NCBI GenBank assembly: GCA_025934635.1
Contig: JAICWX010000130.1
Location: 1-22,469 of the forward strand
Source of the DNA: Streptosporangiaceae bacterium
GTDB taxonomy: Bacteria; Actinomycetota; Actinomycetes; Streptosporangiales; Streptosporangiaceae
DNA: 22,469 nt
Direction: 5' to 3'
The notes under the pieces were generated by a model. That model was given only the letters and a program-made list of their open reading frames with translations, did not search any database and was not told the origin of the DNA. Below, one piece after another: positions 1 to 7,310 of the stretch. Position 1 is the stretch's first letter, and the number at the start of each line of letters is the position of its first letter. The position numbers and the translations under genes were made by a program.

Positions 1-147
1 ACGGTATCGGACGTCAGCTTCGGCGGCGGCCTGAACGCGGCGAACATGATCACCGTCCCGCTGGGAGCCGACGGCAAGGTCGCCATCGTGGTCGGCGGGG
101 GCGGCAGCGTCCACATCCTCGCCGACCTCGCCGGCTACTACCACTAG
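1..147 (+). CDS. C-terminal end of a secreted beta-rich repeat protein (partial)
   Basis: Only the last 48 codons are in the window; the reading frame is open from base 1 and stops at 145-147. The tail reads ...ITVPLGADGKVAIVVGG then SVHILADLAGYY plus His. The ending V-H-x-I-A-D-x-x-G-Y-Y/F is a common last strand of beta-domain repeats in secreted actinobacterial proteins such as large cell-surface or peptidase-associated proteins, so an exported protein is likely. The catalytic or main domain lies outside the window, so no function can be given. A hairpin follows four bases after the stop, consistent with the end of a transcription unit. Confidence 0.7.
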   Translation, partial: TVSDVSFGGGLNAANMITVPLGADGKVAIVVGGGGSVHILADLAGYYH

Positions 148-150
148 GTG

Positions 151-169
151 CCACAGGGTGCGCCTGTGG
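151..169 (+). terminator. Hairpin terminator after the partial first gene
   Basis: CCACAGG (151-157), a five-base loop and CCTGTGG (163-169) form a perfect 7-bp stem just past the stop at 147. There is no T-tract, as is usual for actinobacterial terminators. Confidence 0.55.
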
Positions 170-691
170 GCGTTGCAAGCCGTCCCGGGACGATCGTGTC
201 CTAGATCGCCCCGGGTCCGCCGGAGCCACTGCGCTGACCGGGACACGATGATGGGACTGCCCGACGCGACCGTCGGCATTATCGGGTAGGCCCCGACGGC
301 GACAGCCCTTGGGTTCGCCAGCGGCACGGCATACACGTTCCGGGTGACGGTAGCCACGTGCAGGGCACGTCCAAGTCGCAGTCGTGCGCGTATTGTCGCG
401 GATACCAACTAGCTGAAATGCCCTGAAGATCTACTTGCCACTCCGTAATCGCGGGGTACAGCGGCATGCCTTGACAGGCCTGGGGGACTCACGCGATGAA
501 CGAGTGCGCTAGCGATATCCTTGATGCCGCCCACTCGGTGGTGGCAGTAGGCATGCGAGGCACCGCCGTCCAGCCCGGTGGACGGGGCACATTGGTCCGG
601 GTATCATTAATGGTGCACCTTCCGCCTATGGCGGTTTCGCTTGTCGGTGACGTCCGTTTTCCCAGGTCCGCACAGCGCTCAGCGATGTTGA
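170..691. other. Non-coding stretch with inverted repeats; no supported gene
   Basis: No reading frame here has a recognisable product. Structures seen are a perfect 12-base palindrome CGTCCCGGGACG (181-192) and a 9-bp inverted repeat, ATCGTGTCC (193-201) with GGACACGAT (241-249). Some parts (600-690) are less GC-rich than the flanking genes. It precedes the tRNA fragment and may be the remnant of an integrated element or of its insertion flank. Confidence 0.4.
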
Positions 692-736
692 CCTGAAAAG
701 CGGAAGGTCGGCGGTTCGACCCCGCCCCTGACCACC
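692..736 (+). other. 3' part of a tRNA-Phe gene, candidate attachment-site scar
   Basis: The bases fold as the 3' half of a tRNA. The anticodon loop is 693-699, CTGAAAA, with anticodon GAA at 695-697. It is followed by the 3' anticodon strand GCGGA (700-704), variable loop AGGTC (705-709), T stem-loop GGCGG-TTCGACC-CCGCC (710-726), acceptor strand CCTGACC (727-733) and discriminator A plus CC. The sequence 5' of 692 does not pair with GCGGA, and there is no D-arm or 5' acceptor strand, so the gene is cut at the anticodon stem. GAA is the phenylalanine anticodon. A tRNA 3' end beside tyrosine recombinase genes is the usual product of site-specific integration into a tRNA gene. The terminal A of CCA is not encoded. 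Confidence 0.65.
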
Positions 737-872
737 GGAACTATTGCCTGATTAGCCCTCTGGCCTGCGCACCTGGCAGGAAGAGAGCCATTTTTATGAA
801 CCTGTAAACCGTCCCCCAGCGGACATTCCGGGCGCCGCTTCGGTGCTCGGACCGTGGGTCGAGAGCAAAACT

Positions 873-1824
873 ATGGTGCTGCGGCGGCAGGCCGTGCACC
901 GGCCCAAGCAGCTCGACGCGGGACCGTTCGCGGCGGACGTGGCCTCGTTCCGGCTGCACCTGTGTGGCGGAGAACAAGGCGCCCGGGACGGTGCGGACCT
1001 ACGCGGAGGCGGCGCTGTGGTTCGCCGCCGGGCACCTGCTCCGCGAGACGGATAAGGCCAGCTGGCACCAGGTGGAGGCGCAGGATGTCCAGCGGTGGAC
1101 GGTGCGGCTGCTGAGCTTGTACAGCGACGCCTGCGCCCGCAACCAGTTCCGGGCGCTGCAGCAGTTCTTCCGCTGGCTGGCGGCCGAGGACGGCATCGGC
1201 GACCCGATGGCCCGGCTCCGGCCGCCGAGGGAAACCCCGAAGCCGGTGCCCTGCTTCACCAGCGTGGAACTTTCGAAATTGCGCAGAGCCTGCCTGGGCA
1301 GCTCGTTCGAGGAGCGCCGGGACGCTGCGATCATTGCGGTGTTCCTGGCGACCGGGATCCGGCTGTCGGAGATGACCGGAATCCGCTACCACCCCGGCGA
1401 TTCCTACCGTAGCGACGTCGACCTGGCCGCCCGGGAGGTCACGGTGCATGGCAAGGGCGGAAAGTCACGGACGGTGAAGCTGTCGCATGAGGCGGCCCGG
1501 CGGCTGGACCGGTACTTGCGCGCCCGGTCCGGGCATGACCTGGCGTGGCGTCCGGAGCTGTGGCTGGGGGAGGGCACTCGGGGTCCGCTGGACCGGTCGG
1601 GGATCTACCAGCTGGTGGTGCGGCGCGGCCGGGAGTGCGGGGTGCTGCTGTACCCGCACCGGTTCCGGCATCACTTCTGCCAGGCGTGGCTGGACCGCGG
1701 CGGCGCCGAGGGCGACCTGGTGGAGCTGGCGGGCTGGTCCACCGCGCAGATGATCACGGTGTACGGGGGAGTCGCGCGCGGCGCCCGCGCCCGCCGCAGC
1801 TACGACCGCGTCATGGGCTCTTGA
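873..1824 (+). pseudogene. Tyrosine recombinase, copy 1, frameshifted
   Basis: This is a paralogue of the recombinase at 1973-2932. The first 30 codons from ATG 873 (MVLRRQAVHRPKQLD...SFRLHL) align without gaps to the paralogue start. An extra T at 963 then shifts the frame, and the match resumes in the next frame at GTG 964 (AENKAPGTVRTYAEA). From 964 the frame is open to the stop at 1824. It keeps the catalytic region: arginine in TGIRLSE, lysine in HGKGGKSRT, HRFRHHF, a Trp in AGWST where XerC/D has His, and a Tyr in VYGG. Either the gene is dead, or a protein shortened at its N-terminus starts at GTG 964 and lacks the first helix of the core-binding domain. A sequencing error is a third possibility. 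Confidence 0.8.
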
Positions 1825-1972
1825 CCCGCCGGGTGGCGCGACCAGTCGGCGCTGGGGGCACCACCTAGCGGGACCTGTCATCTGGACCGTGCCTTGTTCC
1901 GGAGCCGGATCACCGCCGTGGTGTGCCGATAGCCAGTGGTGCGGGTGGTGCACAGACTGAGGAGAGAAGCCC

Positions 1973-2932
1973 ATGACCGCATCACAAGCCCGTTCCCGGC
2001 AGCCCAAGCCGCTGGACGCCGGAGGACTGCAGCCGGAGATCGGCTCGTTCCGGCTGCACCTGGCCGCTGAGGGCAAGGCCGCCACGACGGTGCGCACCTA
2101 CACCGAGGCGGTGCAGTGGTTCGCCGCCGCTCACCTGCTCCCGTCGGGCCTCTGCACTAGGTGGGAGGAGGTGAGCAAGCGGGTCGTGCAGGAGTGGGTC
2201 GCCTGGCTGCTGGGCCGGTACAGCGCCGCCTATGCCAGCAACCAGTTCCGGGCACTGCAGCAGTTCTTCAAGTGGCTCGCCGACGAGGAGGAGATCCCCG
2301 ACCCGATGGCCACGCTCAGGCCACCAGTCGTCCCCGGTAAGCCGGTTCCTGTCTTCACCGGCCAGGAGCTGACCAGGCTGGAGCGCGCCTGCGCGGGCCG
2401 GTCGTTCCAGCAGCGCCGCGACGCCGCGGTGATCGCCGTGCTCAAGGCGACGGGCATCCGCCTGTCGGAACTGGCCGGGATCCGCTACGACCCCGGCGAC
2501 CCGCGGCACAGCGACCTGGACCTGTGGCACCGGGAGATCACCGTGCACGGCAAGGGCCGCAAGACCCGCACCGTGAAGATCAGCCACGCCGCCGCCCGCG
2601 CCCTGGACCGGTACCTGCGTGCCCGGGCCCGGCACGCCCAGGCGTACCGGCCGCAGCTGTGGCTGGGGGTGAATAACCGGGGGCCGATGACCGCCAGCGG
2701 CCTTTACCAGGTCATCGCCAGGCGCGGCCGCCAGTGCGGCGTCGCGGTGTTCCCGCACCGGTTCCGGCACCACTTCAGCCACGCCTGGCTCGACCGGGGC
2801 GGTGCCGAGGGCGATCTGATGGAGCTCAACGGCTGGTCTTCCCCGCAGATGCTGCGCCGCTACGGCGCCAGCGCCCGCGCCGCCCGGGCCCGCCGCAGCT
2901 ACGACCGCGTGATGGGCGACGCCATGACCTAG
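1973..2932 (+). CDS. Tyrosine-type site-specific recombinase/integrase, copy 2 (intact)
   Basis: This 319-residue phage-integrase-family protein should cut and rejoin DNA at specific sites through a covalent 3'-phosphotyrosine link. The N-terminal SAM-like core-binding domain spans roughly residues 20-115 (TTVRTYTEAVQWF...NQFRALQQFFKWL). The catalytic domain spans about 125-310. Visible catalytic residues are Arg163 (TGIRLSE), Lys194 (HGKGRKT), His262/Arg265 (PHRFRHHF), Trp288 in place of the second His (NGWSS) and the nucleophile Tyr297 (RRYG). Start ATG 1973 has GGAG at 1961-1964 eight bases upstream. It lies 148 bases after its frameshifted paralogue, and a third, decayed copy sits at 15895-16410. 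It could act on the tRNA-Phe-like site at 692-736 or move the cargo to its right, but the target is not shown. Confidence 0.93.
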   Translation: MTASQARSRQPKPLDAGGLQPEIGSFRLHLAAEGKAATTVRTYTEAVQWFAAAHLLPSGLCTRWEEVSKRVVQEWVAWLLGRYSAAYASNQFRALQQFFKWLADEEEIPDPMATLRPPVVPGKPVPVFTGQELTRLERACAGRSFQQRRDAAVIAVLKATGIRLSELAGIRYDPGDPRHSDLDLWHREITVHGKGRKTRTVKISHAAARALDRYLRARARHAQAYRPQLWLGVNNRGPMTASGLYQVIARRGRQCGVAVFPHRFRHHFSHAWLDRGGAEGDLMELNGWSSPQMLRRYGASARAARARRSYDRVMGDAMT

Positions 2933-3224
2933 GCCGCGCCGTCCCCGGTCGGCGCGGTGATCGCGGGCGCTGGTCGTTCAGGGCGATCTTGAGCTGTCGT
3001 CGCGAAGTCGGCGATGAGCCTGGGGCCTCGTCTATCGAGCGGCCGCAGCGGCGCTGGCGGTCCGTGAGTCAACGCGTTCTGGCCGTCACCGCGTTGGCCC
3101 CTTCGGTGCCATCGACCGGGTAGAGCGCTACGGCGAGTGCTCCAGCGGTGATGCCGGTTGAGCCAACCTGGCTCTCGGGTCACGTGAGTGCACTCATCGC
3201 GCACTCGCACCGACGTTAGAGGCT
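2933..3224. other. Intergenic stretch; no gene seen
   Basis: The roughly 490 bases between the integrase stop and the XRE regulator hold no recognisable gene. The right part, from about 3200, becomes AT-richer and carries the promoter/operator-like sequence listed separately. For about 15 bases the sequence just after the integrase stop resembles that after the copy-3 pseudogene, so the homology of the repeat extends slightly past the gene end. Confidence 0.5.
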
Positions 3225-3261
3225 GATTCAGCTTGTGAATCATCCTGAATCGACATATCGT
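3225..3261 (+). promoter_or_regulatory. Candidate promoter with an overlapping inverted-repeat operator
   Basis: TTGTGA (3233-3238), a 17-base spacer and TATCGT (3256-3261) match an actinobacterial sigma-70 type -35/-10 pair. The -35 is overlapped by GATTCA-N5-TGAATC (3225-3241), a perfect 6-5-6 inverted repeat. GATTCA occurs again at 3405-3410 near the start of the regulator gene. Autoregulation by the XRE protein is a natural reading but is inference; the implied leader is about 150 bases. Confidence 0.35.
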
Positions 3262-3421
3262 TTGCGCGTTCGACTCCATGTGTGGTAAATCAGAAGATGC
3301 ACGGACGGATTTGGTTGTAGCAACAAAGTCGGGGGTCCTTGCCGCCTAGCCACCCACTTAGGCGGTCCGCGCGAGCGACAACCATGCCCAATATGATTCT
3401 TAATGATTCATCCTGTTGGGG

Positions 3422-4306
3422 GTGGGTGCGGCGGATCAGGACGTGTTCCTCGGGAAGCGACGTCAGCTGGGCGGCGAGCTCCGGCGGCTGCGGGAACAGG
3501 CCGGGCTATCGGGACGGGATCTCGCTGCACTGGTAGGCATCAGCCAGTCGAAGGTCTCCCGGATCGAGTCCGGCGCTACGATCCCCACGGTCCCGGAAGT
3601 GACTGGATGGGCCAGCGCGACCAGGGCCGCAGACAGTGCGCCCGACGTCCTCCGGATGCTGACGGATGCGGCCTACAACGAGGTCCACCCATGGGATGAC
3701 GCCCTGCGTGACCAGGCGCATCTGCAAGACGCCATCCAGGAACTGGAAAACAGCAGCGGCGTCAAGCAGATCTACGAGCCCTCGGTGGTGCCCGGCCTGC
3801 TGCAGACGGCCGAGTATGCCCGGCGCCTGTTCACGATGTTCGAGCCGCCGTACGCCGAGCGCGACATTCCCGCCGTCGTCGCCGGACGGCTGGACCGGCA
3901 GACGGCTCTGTTCGACCCCGCCCGGAGGTTCGAGTTCCTGATCACGGAGGCCGCGCTGCGGTTCCGCCTCGGGCCGGCCAGCGTGATGGCCGCCCAGCTC
4001 GACCGCATCGCCTCGCTGAGCACGCTGGATAACGTCGACATCGGGCTGATCCCGCTTGACGCCGCGGTGGCGACTCATGTCCCCCACGGGTTCGTCGTCT
4101 TCGAAACCGTCGATGGCGGCCCGGACGCGCTGGTCCTCGTCGAGACCGTGCACGCCAACCTGACCGTGAGCGCGGCAGGTCACGTGGCGCTGTACCGGCG
4201 GCAGTGGTCCCTGCTCAAGGAGCCGGCCGTGTTCGGCGCTGCCGCCCGCGACCTGCTCACGGCGGTCACCATGGACATGCGCAAGCTCGCCCCGGAGCTT
4301 CCATGA
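3422..4306 (+). CDS. XRE-family helix-turn-helix regulator with DUF5753 domain
   Basis: This cytosolic DNA-binding regulator belongs to the large actinobacterial family that includes WhiJ-like proteins. The helix-turn-helix covers roughly the first 50 residues (GGELRRLREQAGLSGRDLAAL then GISQSKVSRIESG). A DUF5753 domain fills the rest, with the typical IYEPSVVPGLLQTAEYARRLF stretch shortly after residue 110 and the late LVLVETVHANLTV segment. The start is uncertain: TTG 3416, GTG 3422 and GTG 3443 are all in frame and none has a strong ribosome binding site. GTG 3422 was chosen as a compromise. In this family a small DUF397 partner usually lies next door on the same strand; here the DUF397 gene is convergent and separated by a bidirectional hairpin. 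The target genes are unknown; the SARP operon beyond is a candidate. Confidence 0.9.
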   Translation: MGAADQDVFLGKRRQLGGELRRLREQAGLSGRDLAALVGISQSKVSRIESGATIPTVPEVTGWASATRAADSAPDVLRMLTDAAYNEVHPWDDALRDQAHLQDAIQELENSSGVKQIYEPSVVPGLLQTAEYARRLFTMFEPPYAERDIPAVVAGRLDRQTALFDPARRFEFLITEAALRFRLGPASVMAAQLDRIASLSTLDNVDIGLIPLDAAVATHVPHGFVVFETVDGGPDALVLVETVHANLTVSAAGHVALYRRQWSLLKEPAVFGAAARDLLTAVTMDMRKLAPELP

Positions 4307-4318
4307 GGGCGGGGGCCG

Positions 4319-4350
4319 CCAGGATGCCCGGCTCTGGCCGGGCATCCTGG
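4319..4350. terminator. Strong bidirectional hairpin terminator
   Basis: CCAGGATGCCCGG (4319-4331), a six-base loop and CCGGGCATCCTGG (4338-4350) form a perfect 13-bp stem. It sits between the convergent ends of the XRE gene (4306) and the DUF397 gene (4377). There is no T-tract on either side. Confidence 0.8.
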
Positions 4351-4376
4351 CTCCCCGAAGGTGGGTCCCTTGCCGA

Positions 4377-4637
4377 TCAGCCGACGATCTGCCGCAGGGC
4401 GACCGCGGCCATGCGGAGCAGGGAGGTCGCGAAGCGGAGGACCGCGCGGGACCGGGTGTCGCCCCGTACGCGACGGCGGAAGTCGGCGTACTCCCTCTTG
4501 CTGAAGACCAGCCCCGCCTGGGTCGGGTTCTTGGAGTCGCGAATGACGATGCACCCGCCCACCCTCTCCGTGATTACGCAACCCGCGCCACCGTTGCAGC
4601 GGAACTCAAGCTCCCGCCAGTTCTCGTTCTGGATCAT
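4377..4637 (-). CDS. DUF397 protein, partner of XRE/DUF5753 regulators
   Basis: This is a small cytosolic protein of 86 residues. The core reads ENWRELEFRCNGGAGCV, then GGCIVIRDSKNP and LVFSKREYADFRRRV, which matches the DUF397 pattern W-x-K/E-S...C-V...V-x-V-R-D-S-K-x-P...F-x-x-x-E-W/Y-x-x-F. In Streptomyces such proteins work with XRE/DUF5753 regulators, as in WhiJ-type systems, and modulate their DNA binding. The start at 4637 is chosen because AAAGGAA lies about six bases upstream of that ATG; the ATG two codons earlier (4643) touches the ribosome binding site, and the longer reading frame upstream has no support. After the DUF397 core, a basic stretch (TRSRAVLRFATSLLRMAAVALRQ) forms a C-terminal amphipathic tail. 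The gene is divergent from the SARP operon, with 128 bases between the starts. Confidence 0.85.
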   Translation of the reverse strand: MIQNENWRELEFRCNGGAGCVITERVGGCIVIRDSKNPTQAGLVFSKREYADFRRRVRGDTRSRAVLRFATSLLRMAAVALRQIVG

Positions 4638-4659
4638 CTTCATTTCCTTTCCCGGTCTT

Positions 4660-4676
4660 GCGGATTCGCCATCCGC
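4660..4676. promoter_or_regulatory. Candidate operator in the DUF397/SARP divergent region
   Basis: GCGGAT-N5-ATCCGC (4660-4676) is a perfect inverted repeat with the same 6-5-6 geometry as the one at 3225-3241, though a different sequence. It lies 22 bases upstream of the DUF397 start and about 90 bases upstream of the SARP start. A regulatory role is inference. Confidence 0.3.
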
Positions 4677-4765
4677 TGTGCTGAGAGCAGTCAAAGTCGC
4701 TATCGGTCCCCGCGGAGTCCGGCGCAAGTCGGCTAACAGTCAGTGTCCAGTGCGATTGGAGTGCG

Positions 4766-5809
4766 GTGATTAGCTACGAGATCCTGGAGACGGTGACCGC
4801 CAGGCAAGGCGACTGGGTGGCGACCCTGACCCCGCAACAGCAGCTTCTGCTTGCCCGGTTGGTGTACGCCAAAGGCGCGGGCGTGCGGAAGTACGAGCTC
4901 CAGCGCGTCATCTGGGATCAAGGAATGGTCCCGGATGGCGCGGTCAGGCGCCTGGTCTATGAGGTGCGCGGGGTGTTGCGGGATGCAGTGCCTGACTCTG
5001 AGTCCGTGGTTAGCAACGGTGATGTATACCGGCTGCCATTGGAGGATAGACAGGTGGACGCGCTCCGTTTCGCAGCCAAGCTCGAAGAGGCAGACAATAG
5101 CGCGGGCGCGGAGCAGGCCCGGCTTACGCGAGAGGCCCTTGAAGAATGGGGACCGCGGGCATCCGGCTTGTTCGGGGGCTACCCGCTGCTGGGCCTCGAC
5201 GGCAGCTGGGCTCACGCGACGCGCAGGAAGCTGCGGACGCGGTACCGCGATGCCGTGATCGATTCCCTGCGCCGAGACGCCGCAGCCGAGGACTACGCGT
5301 CGCTTCTTGGCAAGTGCGCGCGGCTCGCCGCCGATGATCGTGAAGACCTGGACCGCAAGGCTCCCCAGGACGCCATGAGAGACAACGACTTTCTTGTGCT
5401 CTGGATGCTCGCGGCCTACCGGTCAGATCAGCCCGAACGGGCCGAGGAGGTGCTCCGCCAGGCGGCGGACGCCGCGACGCGGTCCGGCCGTCCCGTCAGC
5501 GCCGACCTGCAACGCCGGGCACAGCAGATGCGAGACGAAGCATCCCGGCCCCGCGCCTACCCGAGCGCGGCGGGGGCGCGACCCACTTCACTTGCCAGCG
5601 ATCGGAGAACAATGAACGAGCCCACGATCATCTTCAATAACAATTCAGGGTCGGTCATCACCAGCCAGATCGCGGTAGCCCACGGCGTCACGATCAACGC
5701 GAGCGGCGGATCGGCTACGGAAATCCTGACCGCAGGAGCTGACGAAAGCGCCGCCGAGCCCGACTGGCCAATGTCATCAACGGGAGCGGATGGGAGCGTC
5801 GATGAATGA
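4766..5809 (+). CDS. SARP/AfsR-type transcriptional regulator with a C-terminal homotypic-motif tail
   Basis: This 347-residue putative DNA-binding activator has an OmpR-like winged helix at about 15-92 (LTPQQQLLLARLVYAKG...YELQRVIWDQ...VRRLVYEVRGVLR...DVYRLPL). A bacterial transcriptional activator (BTAD) helical domain follows at about 97-245 (VDALRFAAKLEEADN...YRDAVIDSLRR...DFLVLWMLAAYRSDQPERA). SARP proteins bind direct repeats near the -35 and switch on pathway genes. The unusual part is the tail (283-347). After a linker it has NNSGSVITSQ then IAVAHGVTIN, which aligns without gaps to the cytosolic N-terminus of the next protein and resembles bacterial amyloid signalling motifs. GTG 4766 has GGAG at 4758-4761. 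The last 8 bases overlap the next gene, so the two are translationally coupled. An in-frame ATG at 5612 could start a tail-only protein. Confidence 0.82.
   Translation: MISYEILETVTARQGDWVATLTPQQQLLLARLVYAKGAGVRKYELQRVIWDQGMVPDGAVRRLVYEVRGVLRDAVPDSESVVSNGDVYRLPLEDRQVDALRFAAKLEEADNSAGAEQARLTREALEEWGPRASGLFGGYPLLGLDGSWAHATRRKLRTRYRDAVIDSLRRDAAAEDYASLLGKCARLAADDREDLDRKAPQDAMRDNDFLVLWMLAAYRSDQPERAEEVLRQAADAATRSGRPVSADLQRRAQQMRDEASRPRAYPSAAGARPTSLASDRRTMNEPTIIFNNNSGSVITSQIAVAHGVTINASGGSATEILTAGADESAAEPDWPMSSTGADGSVDE
5604..5614 (+). promoter_or_regulatory. Possible internal ribosome binding site and in-frame start
   Basis: GGAG (5604-5607), four bases and ATG (5612-5614) lie in frame at codon 283 of the SARP gene, exactly where the BTAD linker ends and the homotypic-motif tail begins. 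Initiation here would give a 65-residue protein beginning MNEP. The next gene also begins MNE, which supports the idea that this module is or was an independent unit. The spacing is short, so usage is uncertain. Confidence 0.3.
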
Positions 5810-6488
5810 GGGAAATGCGTCGGGATCGCCCGAAGAGAGCACCGCCGTTACCGGCCGACCGGGTATGGCTAACGGCGGGTCCCCGGATGGGTTTAACGCG
5901 CGCTTCACCAACGAGGGGACCCCCATTACCAGCCAGGTCGGCAAGTCCGGCCCGATCACCATTAACATCGATCGCGGGCCAGCGGCGCAACCGGAAACTT
6001 CGGGTATTGCACGCGGAAGATGGCCTTGGATCACTGTCGCGGCGATCGCTGTGATCGGCGCCATCGCGGTCGTCATCAATGCACTGCCCAGCCAGTCCAC
6101 CAGCTACGGCAGGAATCCGGCCCCAAACCCGGGCGTCAGCGCCGCATCCACGCTCTCGCCCGGGGTGGCGGATCCCACCACATCGCCGCCCAATCCGTCG
6201 GCAAGCGCGGCGCCCGGCAAGCTTTACGAAGAGGTAACCGATAATCATCTCGGGACTGACGTCTTCAGTGACCCCATGGGCGACGCTGTGCTCAGCGGCC
6301 CGGTATCCATCCCTTTCGGCACGCACGTGCAGGTCAAGTGCTATGCGCCCAACGAATCAGCCATGGGCAGCATAAACGCCTTCTACCTCATAGAAACGGC
6401 GCCGTGGGCAGGCGAGTACGCCCCGGCAAATACATTTCTGAACGCCGATACAACAGGGTCGCTAGACCCTGACGTTCCGCAATGCTAA
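5802..6488 (+). CDS. Single-pass membrane protein: cytosolic homotypic motif, TM helix, extracytoplasmic SH3-like domain
   Basis: This 228-residue protein has an N-terminal cytosolic part (1-73) containing TNEGTPITSQ-VGKSGPITIN at 36-55, the counterpart of the SARP tail motif. One transmembrane helix follows (about 74-95, WPWITVAAIAVIGAIAVVIN), preceded by Arg and therefore N-in. Next come a Pro/Ser/Thr linker (about 96-140) and a compact C-terminal domain (about 141-228) with Cys180 and Cys228, containing TAPWAGEYAPANTFLN and ending DPDVPQC. The last domain resembles the extracellular SH3-like modules of actinobacteria. Start ATG 5802 has GGGAG at 5792-5796 and overlaps the SARP stop; an ATG four codons earlier (5790) is less well placed. 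The architecture suggests an envelope sensor or anchor that contacts the SARP factor through the shared motif. That role is inferred. Confidence 0.8.
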   Translation: MNEGNASGSPEESTAVTGRPGMANGGSPDGFNARFTNEGTPITSQVGKSGPITINIDRGPAAQPETSGIARGRWPWITVAAIAVIGAIAVVINALPSQSTSYGRNPAPNPGVSAASTLSPGVADPTTSPPNPSASAAPGKLYEEVTDNHLGTDVFSDPMGDAVLSGPVSIPFGTHVQVKCYAPNESAMGSINAFYLIETAPWAGEYAPANTFLNADTTGSLDPDVPQC

Positions 6489-6521
6489 CAGCGTGAACCC
6501 ATATCGGGAGGAGCGATCCGC

Positions 6522-7229
6522 ATGGACAGGAGAAGCTCAAACCTTTCAAGGCGCGGCATAGCATCCGTGGCCGGGCTGGTCATAGTGCTCACCGCGCTGG
6601 CGGTGGGCGCGTTCCGCCTTGCCACGGCCGGTGGCACAACGCCTCCCCGGGCCAGCGGCACAGTGACTCCCCGGGCCGCCGACGCCAAGGCAACCGGGAG
6701 CAAGCACCCAGTCGCGAACGGGTCGGGGGCCCCGGTCCGGCCGACTACATCCGGCGGCGGGGAAACCCCGGGCTCCGGGTCCACCACGGCCAGTACGGCC
6801 CAGTCGGCCAGCAGCAGCGGCGGCCATCCTCCGTCCACCGCCGCGCCTTCCTCAGGGCCTTCCCGCGCACCCACCCCGACACCTAGCCCGGTGACGGCCG
6901 GTACTTCTCCCAGCCCACATCCCACTCCGTCGCACACCAATTCGGCCCCGCACACGGAAGAGGAGTGGCACACGGGGGCGAACACCTTCAATGACCCGAG
7001 CAACGCTTCGGGGCTGGGACCCAAGATCGCTCCCGCGCAACGGGTGCTCGTGTCCTGCAAGCTCTACGACCCGTCGATCGCGAGTGCCAGCCCCGGCGGG
7101 TACTGGTACCGGATCAGTAGCCCGCCCTGGAATAACCAGTACTACGCGGTAGCCAACACCTTCCTCAACGGTGATCCCTGGGACGGCCCGTACACGCACC
7201 CCACGGACTTCAGCATTCCCAATTGCTGA
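6522..7229 (+). CDS. Membrane-anchored or secreted protein with Ser/Thr/Pro linker and SH3-like domain
   Basis: This 235-residue protein of unknown function has a basic N-terminus (MDRRSSNLSRR) and a hydrophobic signal or anchor helix (12-36). A long low-complexity Ser/Thr/Pro/Gly linker (about 37-145) is typical of a cell-wall-spanning stalk. The C-terminal domain (about 148-235) is the same type as in the upstream protein: GYWYRISSPPWNNQYYAVA then NTFLNGDPW, with Cys179 and Cys235 in a final IPNC. ATG 6522 follows GGGAGGAG with about eight bases of spacing, 33 bases after the previous stop, so it belongs to the same operon. A weak hairpin, AGGCC-N7-GGCCT (7243-7259), lies after the stop but probably does not end the operon. 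The cytosolic homotypic motif is absent here. Confidence 0.8.
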   Translation: MDRRSSNLSRRGIASVAGLVIVLTALAVGAFRLATAGGTTPPRASGTVTPRAADAKATGSKHPVANGSGAPVRPTTSGGGETPGSGSTTASTAQSASSSGGHPPSTAAPSSGPSRAPTPTPSPVTAGTSPSPHPTPSHTNSAPHTEEEWHTGANTFNDPSNASGLGPKIAPAQRVLVSCKLYDPSIASASPGGYWYRISSPPWNNQYYAVANTFLNGDPWDGPYTHPTDFSIPNC

Positions 7230-7310
7230 AGGCAAGACCTCAAGGCCAAACAAAGGCCTAAAGAATCCCAGCATGCTTACCAACCTCCACCTCAAAGGAG
7301 GGATGCCCAG

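Noticed and set aside
496..696. Short plus-strand frame of 66 codons
   Set aside because: It has no homology that I recognise, and its end runs into the tRNA fragment.
692..736. Complete tRNA gene
   Set aside because: The 5' half does not fold or pair; only the 3' part from the anticodon loop is present.
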